DNA of 64,000 nucleotides from Ravibacter sp964559125. Lineage in GTDB: Bacteria > Bacteroidota > Bacteroidia > Cytophagales > Spirosomataceae. Every line of letters starts with the position of its first letter. Positions within the stretch are counted from its first letter, which is position 1. The stretch lies in the NCBI GenBank assembly GCA_964559125.1, contig CAZLGW010000013.1, positions 62,001 to 126,000 on the forward strand, read 5' to 3'. A program made the translations under genes and the position numbers. Below the pieces are notes generated by a model that was not told the DNA's origin, ran no database searches, and worked only from the letters and a program-made list of their open reading frames with translations. This document shows, one piece after another, positions 51,231 to 58,976 of the stretch.

Positions 51231-51269
51231 ATTGAAAGGAATTCATCATTCATCACTCCCGCTTTCCCT

Positions 51270-51373
51270 CGTCTTCAGACGATGGGAAGGTGATATCCGG
51301 TCTTTGACCGGTAAACGATTATTATAAATGCCGGTCGGAGACCGTCTTTCGCGCTTCCACCGTCGGGAGACGG
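51270..51373. repeat. Cluster of four REP-like hairpins between nosF and nosY
   Basis: Four stem-loops sharing a GTC...GAC core are packed in 104 bases: CGTCT-tc-AGACG (51270-51281), CCGGTC-ttt-GACCGG (51297-51311), CGGTC-gga-GACCG (51332-51344) and CCGTC-ggga-GACGG (51360-51373). None is followed by a T-run. They may set relative nosF/nosY expression or simply be a repeat insertion. Confidence 0.7.
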
Positions 51374-51381
51374 GGAAGAGC

Positions 51382-52110
51382 TCATAACTCATAATTCACC
51401 CCTATTTCCCCCGATTTTAAAAGCTGCAGGACCGATTTGGCAACGGTATCCTGGCCGGTGAGGCTTTTAAGCTCACCGACATCCTTATGAAGCACCACGC
51501 TTCCTTCCTGCATGAAAATAAGCTGGCTTATAAGGTCTTCAAGCTCGCTGAGAAGATGGGAGGTGATCAGGGTTAGACATCCTTCCTGTCCCGACTTGAT
51601 GATCTTGTCTTTCAGAACACCGGCCGCCAGGGGATCCAGACCGGCTGTCGGTTCATCGAGGATGAGCACGCAGGGGTTGAACATAAATGCCAGCGTAGCG
51701 CTAACTTTTTGTGTCGTTCCACCGCTGAGCGTCCTCATGCGTTTGTCGAGCAGCTTGCTTATCCCAAATTCTTCGTAAAGCTCCATATCGAGGGGAGTGC
51801 TGCTGTTGCGGATGCCTATCACCATATCGATGACCTGGCCTATGGTCATATTTTCGGGATATCGCCCGATCTGCGGCATGTAGCCGATCCGGGCACGGTA
51901 CAGATCATCATTGCGGATGTCTTTACCGTCAAAAGAAATACTGCCTTCGTCGGGCAGGACCATCGCGAGGATGGATTTGATCAATGTCGTTTTGCCGCAG
52001 CCGTTCGGTCCTATCAACGCTATACACTCTCCCGGATCGAGCTGCAGGCTGACGTTATTCAGCACTTTCAGCTTCCCGAAGCTTTTTGAAATATGACGGA
52101 TCGTAATCAT
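51382..52110 (-). CDS. nosF: NosF-type ABC transporter ATPase
   Basis: The 242-residue ATPase has Walker A (GPNGCGKTTL), the Q-loop GYMPQIGRYP, the signature LSGGTTQKVS, Walker B (VLILDEPTAGLDP) and the H-loop SHLLSEL. This is the standard NosF layout. It overlaps nosD by 4 bases and energises NosY. Confidence 0.93.
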   Translation of the reverse strand: MITIRHISKSFGKLKVLNNVSLQLDPGECIALIGPNGCGKTTLIKSILAMVLPDEGSISFDGKDIRNDDLYRARIGYMPQIGRYPENMTIGQVIDMVIGIRNSSTPLDMELYEEFGISKLLDKRMRTLSGGTTQKVSATLAFMFNPCVLILDEPTAGLDPLAAGVLKDKIIKSGQEGCLTLITSHLLSELEDLISQLIFMQEGSVVLHKDVGELKSLTGQDTVAKSVLQLLKSGEIGVNYEL

Positions 52111-53375
52111 AAGCGGATCGGTTTGGTGAGAGGCCGCCTGTCTATAAAGTTATCAGGCGTAAGGCTGGGCAGCAGCTTTTCGGATTTATCAAGAAGGTTG
52201 ATCATAAAGCTCCGGAAGAGCAGCATAGCCGGCGGATTTTTTTCGACAATAATAGAATAAAGGCTGAGCGGATGATAAGGAACATCGCCTACTCCGTCTT
52301 TATCGAGATCATATCCGTCGTACTTGTCCCAGTAGTTTTCGCTGAATTCATTGAGGGTCAGTGACCCGTTTGTGCCTACATCGAAAGTATTCCCCGTAAA
52401 GTTATTCAGGCGGATTTTGTTATCCATGCAGTTGGCCTGCAGCCGCATGGCCCAGCCGTTCGACTTCAGTATGTTCCGCTCCATGGTGATCCTGTTTGAA
52501 CCGTCGAAAAAAATACCGGTCGTATTCTTTGTAAAAGTATTCCCGGAAAGAAAACAGTCCGAAATTTCCTTAAGCAACAGGCCGTAAGCCGAATCTCCCC
52601 AGTTTTCTTCGAAAGTGTTGTTCATCATCACCACTTTTTTGGTAAACATAACGGCCACGCCTGCACCGTTGTTCCTGAAATAATTGGTAATGTAGGAGTC
52701 GTCGTTAGAAAACATGAAATGGAGCCCATACCTGAGGTTATTTTCTGAGATATTCCTCCAGATGACCGAGTGGGTTACAAATTCAAAGTAAATCCCGTCA
52801 CGGTGCCCGGAGATACGGTTTCCGGAGATTACGAGATTGCTGCTTTTCCAGCAATGTATCCCGTTGCCCGACTGGTATTCCTGCTTCTGCGAAGCTTTCA
52901 CTATGTTATTCCTGACGATACAGTCGGTACCGTATTGAATGTAAATGCCGAAAAAGTTATCCAGGAGTTCATTCTCTTCTATTGTAACCCGTGCCGAATC
53001 ATAGATCTTGATCCCGCCCGGGTCATTTAAAGTACCCCGGCCCGAATTCTGAATGCGCAGTCCCCTGATGGTGACATCGCTTTTTTTGACAGAAAGTATT
53101 TCATGCTTGTTTTCCCCGTCGAGCACGGGCATGCCTTCACCTAACAGGAAGATAGATTTATCGATAACCAGGTTACCTTCTCTATAGAGGCCTTTTGAAA
53201 TAATGATGGTATCTCCGTCTTCACAAACGGCCAGCGCTGCCGAAACCGACGTGTGATCTCCGGCTGTACCGACATGGATAGTTCTGCTGTCGGCGGGTTT
53301 GCTCAAAAGGAAGAATACCGCCAGGGAGAAGACAGGTAACCGGCCGGTCGTATTAATGAGGATGCCCATGATCAT
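52107..53375 (-). CDS. nosD: Periplasmic NosD, parallel beta-helix copper-delivery factor
   Basis: The 422-residue protein has a signal peptide (FSLAVFFLLSKPADS) and PbH1/carbohydrate-binding beta-helix repeats (DSARVTIEENELLDNFFGIY, SSNLVISGNRISGHRDGIYF, SNRITMERNILKSNGWAMRL). The segment NEFSENYWDKYDGYDLDKDG near the C-terminus is typical of NosD. It works with NosF and NosY in NosZ maturation. The start at 53375 overlaps nosL by 23 bases; a Met two codons later is also possible. Confidence 0.93.
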   Translation of the reverse strand: MIMGILINTTGRLPVFSLAVFFLLSKPADSRTIHVGTAGDHTSVSAALAVCEDGDTIIISKGLYREGNLVIDKSIFLLGEGMPVLDGENKHEILSVKKSDVTIRGLRIQNSGRGTLNDPGGIKIYDSARVTIEENELLDNFFGIYIQYGTDCIVRNNIVKASQKQEYQSGNGIHCWKSSNLVISGNRISGHRDGIYFEFVTHSVIWRNISENNLRYGLHFMFSNDDSYITNYFRNNGAGVAVMFTKKVVMMNNTFEENWGDSAYGLLLKEISDCFLSGNTFTKNTTGIFFDGSNRITMERNILKSNGWAMRLQANCMDNKIRLNNFTGNTFDVGTNGSLTLNEFSENYWDKYDGYDLDKDGVGDVPYHPLSLYSIIVEKNPPAMLLFRSFMINLLDKSEKLLPSLTPDNFIDRRPLTKPIRL

Positions 53376-54399
53376 TCATGTGATGGCGTTCACCGGCGCT
53401 GAAAATTTTCCAGTCGGCGACGATCGCTCCATGTTCTGCCGCGAATACTTCTGCAGCCTGCTTGGATGAAAATGCCGCGGTATTCCCGCCCATCGGGCTT
53501 CTTATATCTTTATGGGTTACATACCAGGCTGTCGTTGCGTCTGTCAGCCGGTTGTCTGCCTCGAAGTCACAGACATAATAGTTCCTGATATTTTCGGCAT
53601 CGTTTTCATGCAGGTAGGCGATCATACAACTCAGGTCGTCGAACATATACACCCGTCCTTTTTTAGTGGTGATCTCAGCTCCGAATTTCCCGTCGGAAAT
53701 GGTCATCCTGCAAAAATCGCAGCCGTCTGTGTTCAGTTTGATCTCCTGGGGGCTGTCGCCGCCGCATGAAAACAGCGCTGCTGAGAGAAATAGTGTCACG
53801 ATCCCGGAACCGTAAAGGAAACGCCTTTTCCCGAAGGTCGTTTCTTTGAGAACGGCCGCCACTGCGAGCAGCCCTGCAATAATGAAGAGCCATCCACCGG
53901 TAGACGGGATCGAAAATGCACCGAAGTTGAGAAGTTGTTTAAATCCGATCAACGGAGGCTGGTAAGACATTCCCGGTACCTTGATGGCTGCGTTAGGGTC
54001 GAGTGTGTGTCCGTAATCGTATTCCCAATACCAAAAATCGACCATAGCTACAATTCCGAACAATACAAAGGCCGCCAGTGCAAAGAAGAGCGCCTTCCTG
54101 GAGCGTATGATTGCCACCAGCAGGAAAATCAGCGCAAAGCCTCCTATCAGGTACGGCAATATAGTGAATTCAGGAAAATCATCGGTATGCAGTGTCTTCA
54201 TACCGATATAATGGTTAAGCCCGTTGATGATCTCCACATCTCCGGCGATCTTATGAGCCCATATTTCGAGCTTAAGCCCTTCGGGGTATTGGGGAGCATC
54301 CAGGTCTATCTGCCAGATAGGGACATAGAGAGAAATAACGAGGCAAACAGCAGCCAATACCAGGAGTAAGCCCGACAATGTTGAAATTTTCTGACTCAT
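53353..54399 (-). CDS. nosL: NosL-like copper chaperone fused to an N-terminal membrane domain
   Basis: The 348-residue protein is a fusion. Residues 1-210 hold about five hydrophobic helices (LSGLLLVLAAVCLVISLYVP, LPYLIGGFALIFLLVAIIRS, FFALAAFVLFGIVAMVDFWY, GGWLFIIAGLLAVAAVLKET, GSGIVTLFLSAALFSCGGD). Residues 215-330 hold the NosL domain with Cys-x2-Cys-Arg-Met (CDFCRM), VYMFDDLSCMIAYL and SPMGGNTAAFSS. NosL delivers Cu(I) to apo-NosZ. In many genera NosL is a free lipoprotein of about 190 residues, so the fused form is unusual. It ends with a His-rich tail. Confidence 0.9.
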   Translation of the reverse strand: MSQKISTLSGLLLVLAAVCLVISLYVPIWQIDLDAPQYPEGLKLEIWAHKIAGDVEIINGLNHYIGMKTLHTDDFPEFTILPYLIGGFALIFLLVAIIRSRKALFFALAAFVLFGIVAMVDFWYWEYDYGHTLDPNAAIKVPGMSYQPPLIGFKQLLNFGAFSIPSTGGWLFIIAGLLAVAAVLKETTFGKRRFLYGSGIVTLFLSAALFSCGGDSPQEIKLNTDGCDFCRMTISDGKFGAEITTKKGRVYMFDDLSCMIAYLHENDAENIRNYYVCDFEADNRLTDATTAWYVTHKDIRSPMGGNTAAFSSKQAAEVFAAEHGAIVADWKIFSAGERHHMNDHGHPH

Positions 54400-54451
54400 T
54401 TCTTTTTAGATAAATCCGGCCTGCATAGCACAGGCCGGATCTTAACGAATA

Positions 54452-56425
54452 TTACTGTGCAGCTACTTTCTCACCCAGGCTGAAGCTGAGCGGAACATTG
54501 CTTCCTTTCGGCGATACACGTACATATCCCGACATTTCCTGGTGCAGCGCAGAGCAGAAATCGGTACAGTACATAGGGAAGATACCTGTCCGGTCGGGAA
54601 CCCACTTAAGCGTAAGCGTCTCGCCGGGCATGATCAGGAGCTCGGCATTGTTGGCGCCTTTGATCCCGAAACCGTGAGGTACGTCCCAATCCTGCTCGAG
54701 GTTGGTTACGTGGAAGTAAACCTCGTCTCCAAGCTTAATGCCCTCGATATTGTCGGGCGCAAAGTGGGAACGGATCGATGTCATGTAAACATGCACTTCG
54801 TTACCTTTTCTTTCTACCCGTGCATCCGATTCCCCGTTTGTTTTATAGGGGTGCTTGTTAGCATTTATATCGTATATTTTAAGCTGGTTGTCGCGGATCA
54901 GATCAGCAGTCACTGCTTGTGCATAGTGAGGCTCGCCAATGGTAGGATAGTCAAGGATCAGCTCCATTTTATCTCCGCTGATATCATACAACTGCGCACT
55001 TTGCGAGAGCTCGGGCCCTGTAGGCAGGTAGCGGTCTTTGGTGATTTTATTATAAGCTACCAGGTATTTTGCATTCGGCTTTTTCGTATTACCTCCAGGT
55101 ACCATCAGGTGACCTACCGAATAATAAGTAGGTTGACGATCCAGTACTGTCAGGTCTTTGATGTTCCATTTTACAATTTCCGACGACACAAAGAACGAGG
55201 TATAGGCGTTCCCTTTGCCGTCAAACTCTGTATGCAGGGGACCAAGGCCCGGCTTTTCGACTTCTCCATATAATGCCGCCTCGTATTTTACTACCGGTAT
55301 ACCGCTGTATTTTTCTGCCTCGAATTCATTGTCGGCAATTGCTTTCTGCAGCTTATCGAAGCTGAAAACAGGAATAAGCGCTGCGAGCTTACCACTTCCT
55401 ACTATGTATTCGCCTGTCGGGTCGACATCACAGCCGTGGGGTGATTTCGGGCAGGGGATAAAGTAAACGATATCCGGGAATTCGGCGACATCCAGTACGG
55501 TTACTTCGGTTTTGATCTCCGATTTACCGGTATGGGTATGCTCGTCATATTTATTGTGCGCGTACCTGACCGACTCTTTCTTGCCTCTTCCGGCCTTGAC
55601 ATATTCTTCCGCTTTCTTCCAGTTTACCGCCATGATAAAGTCCTTATCATTTTTGGAAGCATTGACTTCCAGCAATGTGTTGGCCTGTTCGGTATTGTAG
55701 GTGCTAAAGAAAAACCAGCCGTGTGATTTGCCTTTTCCGGCCCTGGCAAGGTCAAAATTAACGCCGGGTGTTTTGAGCTGGAAGGCGATGTTCATTTCAC
55801 CGTTATCCTTGTCTATACTCACAAAGCTGATATGTCCTTTGAAATTCTCCTTGTAGGTATCGATGGATACATCTCCCCCCGGGCCATCCTGCGGGACGCT
55901 GAAGCGTGTGCCCGCTACGATATATTCGGAGTTTTCAGTACCAAACGGAGAGCTGTGGTTTCCGCCGCTGTTGGGGAGCTCGATAATTTCGGCAGTACGG
56001 AAGGTTTTGAGATCGATCCGTGCCAGACGGGGCGTATTGTTGCCGTTCACGAAAACCCATTTACCGTCTGCTTCCCCGTTTGTCTGCGACATTTCGACGT
56101 GGTGCAGGTCGTCCCAGGGTACGAAGCCGTGGGAAGTGTTGAGCATGGGCTTGGTTTCTTCGCTGTAGCCCCAGCCTTTTTCAGGGTCTACGGAAAACAC
56201 CGGGATTACCCTCAGAAGACGGGCGCTGGGCAAACCGTATACGCTGAGCTGGCCGCTGAATCCGCCGGAGACAAAGTTGTAGAATTCGTCGTATTTTCCG
56301 GGTGCAACGTACACTTTAGAAGCGGCATCACCGCTGACGGCATTACTTGTGCCTTTGGGTTTACATGAAATCACAGATGCCAGCGCGAGCAGCATCAAAC
56401 CGGCAGTAATTTGTTTTTTTGCCAT
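54452..56425 (-). CDS. nosZ: Nitrous oxide reductase, clade II
   Basis: The 657-residue enzyme reduces N2O to N2. The signal is a lipoprotein type (ALASVISC, lipid Cys21), not Tat, which together with the CuA motif marks clade II. The beta-propeller carries CuZ histidines in DDLHHVE, SHGWFFF, KSPHGCD, GPLHTEFD, VGHLMVPG and GEPHYAQ. The C-terminal cupredoxin holds CuA: Cys620, Cys624, His628 and Met631 (CTDFCSALHQEM); the canonical Trp between the cysteines is Asp, as in other clade II enzymes. A cytochrome c gene lies 60 bases upstream on the same strand. Confidence 0.97.
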   Translation of the reverse strand: MAKKQITAGLMLLALASVISCKPKGTSNAVSGDAASKVYVAPGKYDEFYNFVSGGFSGQLSVYGLPSARLLRVIPVFSVDPEKGWGYSEETKPMLNTSHGFVPWDDLHHVEMSQTNGEADGKWVFVNGNNTPRLARIDLKTFRTAEIIELPNSGGNHSSPFGTENSEYIVAGTRFSVPQDGPGGDVSIDTYKENFKGHISFVSIDKDNGEMNIAFQLKTPGVNFDLARAGKGKSHGWFFFSTYNTEQANTLLEVNASKNDKDFIMAVNWKKAEEYVKAGRGKKESVRYAHNKYDEHTHTGKSEIKTEVTVLDVAEFPDIVYFIPCPKSPHGCDVDPTGEYIVGSGKLAALIPVFSFDKLQKAIADNEFEAEKYSGIPVVKYEAALYGEVEKPGLGPLHTEFDGKGNAYTSFFVSSEIVKWNIKDLTVLDRQPTYYSVGHLMVPGGNTKKPNAKYLVAYNKITKDRYLPTGPELSQSAQLYDISGDKMELILDYPTIGEPHYAQAVTADLIRDNQLKIYDINANKHPYKTNGESDARVERKGNEVHVYMTSIRSHFAPDNIEGIKLGDEVYFHVTNLEQDWDVPHGFGIKGANNAELLIMPGETLTLKWVPDRTGIFPMYCTDFCSALHQEMSGYVRVSPKGSNVPLSFSLGEKVAAQ

Positions 56426-56485
56426 GATTGTGGGAAGTTGGATTTTATAAATTTCTTAAAGCGCGCATAGATTGCGGGAAAGCAG

Positions 56486-56983
56486 CTATTGAGCGCCGTC
56501 GTTCTGACGCATGTATTCCACGAGGCTCCGTGCCTCGTCGTCGTTCAGATTCTGGTTGGGCATACGGACAAGGCATAGCTCAAGCTGGGCCTGCAGTTCC
56601 GGATCTTTGTCGATCATAGGATCAGGGTTGGTGATGAAGTTCATCAGCCAATGCAGTGTCCTTCTTTCAGTGACCCCTTTCCAGCCTGGGCCGACCAGCT
56701 TTTCGTCACTCATTTTGTGGCACGAATTGCATTTTGTGGCAGAGATGTCTTTCCCTTTCGCTGCCATTGCGGCGTCGAGAGGGCCGACTTCTATGTTGGA
56801 GGCGTCGTATTTCCCTTCTCCGCGATTGGGGTCATAAGAATCCGTCCCTCCGGCTACAGCAGGAGACGAAGTTTTTTGTGTACCGGAAGCTGATTCTGAC
56901 GATGTGCTTCCTCCGCCGCCACAGGCAGTGAGGATAAAAATCCAGGCTACAAAGCCTATTACCGAAATGTTCTTCTTGTTCAT
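56486..56983 (-). CDS. Monoheme c-type cytochrome lipoprotein of the nos operon
   Basis: The 165-residue protein has a lipoprotein signal (VAWIFILTAC, Cys21), a low-complexity Ser/Gly linker, and one c-type heme site Cys85-x2-Cys88-His89 (CNSCHKM). The axial Met region is CLVRMPNQNLN. As first gene of the nos operon it is the likely periplasmic electron donor to NosZ, in place of the absent NosR/NosC set of other organisms; this is inference. Confidence 0.87.
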   Translation of the reverse strand: MNKKNISVIGFVAWIFILTACGGGGSTSSESASGTQKTSSPAVAGGTDSYDPNRGEGKYDASNIEVGPLDAAMAAKGKDISATKCNSCHKMSDEKLVGPGWKGVTERRTLHWLMNFITNPDPMIDKDPELQAQLELCLVRMPNQNLNDDEARSLVEYMRQNDGAQ

Positions 56984-57013
56984 ATTGATTATGGGGTATT
57001 AATGAATCCGGCT

Positions 57014-57021
57014 CAAAGTTG
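57014..57021 (-). promoter_or_regulatory. Putative -7 element of the nos operon
   Basis: On the minus strand CAACTTTG differs from TAnnTTTG by one base, 31 bases before the cytochrome c start. A start of transcription near 57007 is predicted. Confidence 0.4.
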
Positions 57022-57040
57022 AGGTATGTGTCCGGATCAT

Positions 57041-57062
57041 TTTTATGATTATAGTCATAAAA
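57041..57062. promoter_or_regulatory. 22-bp Crp/Fnr-type palindrome upstream of the nos operon
   Basis: TTTTATGA (57041-57048), six central bases and TCATAAAA (57055-57062) form a perfect inverted repeat. Its centre is about 44 bases upstream of the predicted nos transcription start, close to the class II activator position, and it resembles TTGAT/TTATGA-type Fnr-family boxes. The Crp/Fnr protein encoded at 48211 is the nearest candidate ligand. It also lies upstream of aspS. Confidence 0.7.
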
Positions 57063-57122
57063 GGGCGAATATTAGGATAGTGAAGGGGAGATGTTGGGAT
57101 GCGCATTATCAGGAATATTAGT

Positions 57123-57130
57123 TACATTTG
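57123..57130 (+). promoter_or_regulatory. Putative -7 element of aspS
   Basis: TACATTTG matches TAnnTTTG, 46 bases before the aspS ATG. No well-placed -33 element was seen. Confidence 0.4.
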
Positions 57131-57176
57131 CGGGCATATTTTATCTCCTTGCACTTTTACAATATTTTAAGTACGA

Positions 57177-58937
57177 ATGTTACGTTCACATACCTGTGGA
57201 GAATTAAGACCGGAAAATCTTGGGGAATCAGTAATACTGGCGGGGTGGATACAGCGAATCCGCGATAAGGGCGGTATGATTTGGGTTGATCTCCGCGACC
57301 GGTACGGGATTACGCAACTGCTGCTGGAAGATGGGAAAACCCCGAAGGAAGTGATTCAACAGGTAAGAAATGCAGGAAGGGAGTGTGTTGTCCGTGCTTT
57401 TGGGAAGGTAGTCGAGCGGGTATCCAAAAATCCTAACCTGGCTACCGGCGATATAGAAATACGCCTCGAAAACCTGGAGCTGCTGAATCCGGCCAAGCTG
57501 CCCCCGTTCCTGATTGAAGATGAAACCGACGGAGGCGACGACCTCCGGATGAAATACCGTTATCTGGATCTGCGTCGTGATGTCGTCAGGAAAAACCTGG
57601 AACTACGGCATTCGGTAGCACGTTTTACGAGGCAATATCTCGACGGACTGAATTTCATAGAAGTAGAGACTCCCGTACTGATCAAATCGACTCCGGAGGG
57701 AGCCCGCGATTTCGTAGTGCCAAGCCGTATGAACCCTGGAGAATTCTATGCCCTGCCGCAGTCTCCGCAGACGTTCAAGCAACTGCTTATGGTAGCGGGG
57801 TTTGACCGGTACTACCAGATCGTAAAATGTTTCCGCGATGAGGACCTGCGTGCTGATCGTCAGCCGGAGTTTACACAGATAGACTGTGAAATGTCGTTTG
57901 CAGAGCAGGAAGACGTTTTGTCGACGTTCGAAGGGCTGATCCGGAACCTTTTCCTGAATGTGAAGGGGATCGAATTGCCCGAAATACCCAGGATGACGTA
58001 TGCAGAAGCAATGAGAAAGTACGGTTCCGACAAGCCTGATACCAGGTTTGGGATGGAGTTTGTGGAGCTGAAGGGTGAGGAGCGTGATCTTACTTCCGGG
58101 AAGGATTTCGTAGTATTCGACAGCGCTGCGCTGGTTGCGGGCATCAACGTGCCGGGAGCTGCCGGCTATACCCGCAAGCAGGTAGACGAGCTGACCGAAT
58201 GGGTGAAAAGACCGCAGATAGGCGCGAAGGGACTGGTGTATGTAAGGGTGAACGAGGACGGGACTCTGAAATCTTCTGTAGACAAGTTTTACGGCGAGGA
58301 TGATCTGAAAAGCTGGGCATCGGCCTTCGGGGCGGCTGCCGGCGACCTGATATTGCTTCTTTGCGGAGAGCCTGACAAAACCCGCAAGCAGCTTTCCGAG
58401 CTGCGCCTGGAAATGGGCAGAAGACTGGGACTGAGAAACCCTGACGAATATAGGGTGTTGTGGGTAGTAGATTTTCCGCTCCTCGAATATGGAGAGGTAG
58501 AGCAGCGCTGGTTTGCCATGCACCATCCTTTTACATCGCCCAAGCCGGAAGATATTGCATTGCTCGACAGCGGCGATTTAGGGAAAGTAAGAGCAAATGC
58601 TTACGACCTGGTTATTAACGGTGTTGAAGTAGGAGGGGGGTCGGTTAGGATCTATCGGAAAGATCTCCAAAAGACCATGTTCGGCATACTGGGATTCTCG
58701 GAAGAGGAAGCCCAGGCCCAGTTCGGTTTTCTGATGAACGCTTTTGAATACGGCGCGCCTCCCCACGCCGGAATAGCATTCGGTTTCGACCGTCTGTGCT
58801 CTTTGTTCGGAGGAGTAGATTCTATCAGGGATTTTATCGCTTTTCCAAAAAACAACTCGGGACGGGACGTAATGATCGATAGCCCGGCGCCTATTGCAGA
58901 GAGCCAGCTGAAGGAGTTGGGGATAGAGGTGAGGTGA
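57177..58937 (+). CDS. aspS: Aspartyl-tRNA synthetase (bacterial type)
   Basis: The 586-residue class II enzyme has an N-terminal OB-fold anticodon-binding domain (residues 1-105, GWIQRIRDKGGMIWVDLRDR), motif 1 (ARFTRQYLDGLNFIEVETPV), motif 2 (KCFRDEDLRADRQPEFTQID), the bacterial GAD insertion (about residues 280-410) and motif 3 (GIAFGFDRLCSLFGG). All catalytic motifs are intact. It is divergent from the nos operon and apparently unrelated to it. Confidence 0.97.
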   Translation: MLRSHTCGELRPENLGESVILAGWIQRIRDKGGMIWVDLRDRYGITQLLLEDGKTPKEVIQQVRNAGRECVVRAFGKVVERVSKNPNLATGDIEIRLENLELLNPAKLPPFLIEDETDGGDDLRMKYRYLDLRRDVVRKNLELRHSVARFTRQYLDGLNFIEVETPVLIKSTPEGARDFVVPSRMNPGEFYALPQSPQTFKQLLMVAGFDRYYQIVKCFRDEDLRADRQPEFTQIDCEMSFAEQEDVLSTFEGLIRNLFLNVKGIELPEIPRMTYAEAMRKYGSDKPDTRFGMEFVELKGEERDLTSGKDFVVFDSAALVAGINVPGAAGYTRKQVDELTEWVKRPQIGAKGLVYVRVNEDGTLKSSVDKFYGEDDLKSWASAFGAAAGDLILLLCGEPDKTRKQLSELRLEMGRRLGLRNPDEYRVLWVVDFPLLEYGEVEQRWFAMHHPFTSPKPEDIALLDSGDLGKVRANAYDLVINGVEVGGGSVRIYRKDLQKTMFGILGFSEEEAQAQFGFLMNAFEYGAPPHAGIAFGFDRLCSLFGGVDSIRDFIAFPKNNSGRDVMIDSPAPIAESQLKELGIEVR

Positions 58938-58976
58938 TTGGGAGAGCTTTACAACGAGCAACTTTACAAATACATA

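Noticed and set aside
57603..58526. 307-codon minus-strand frame inside aspS.
   Set aside because: It is a shadow of the conserved aspS frame.
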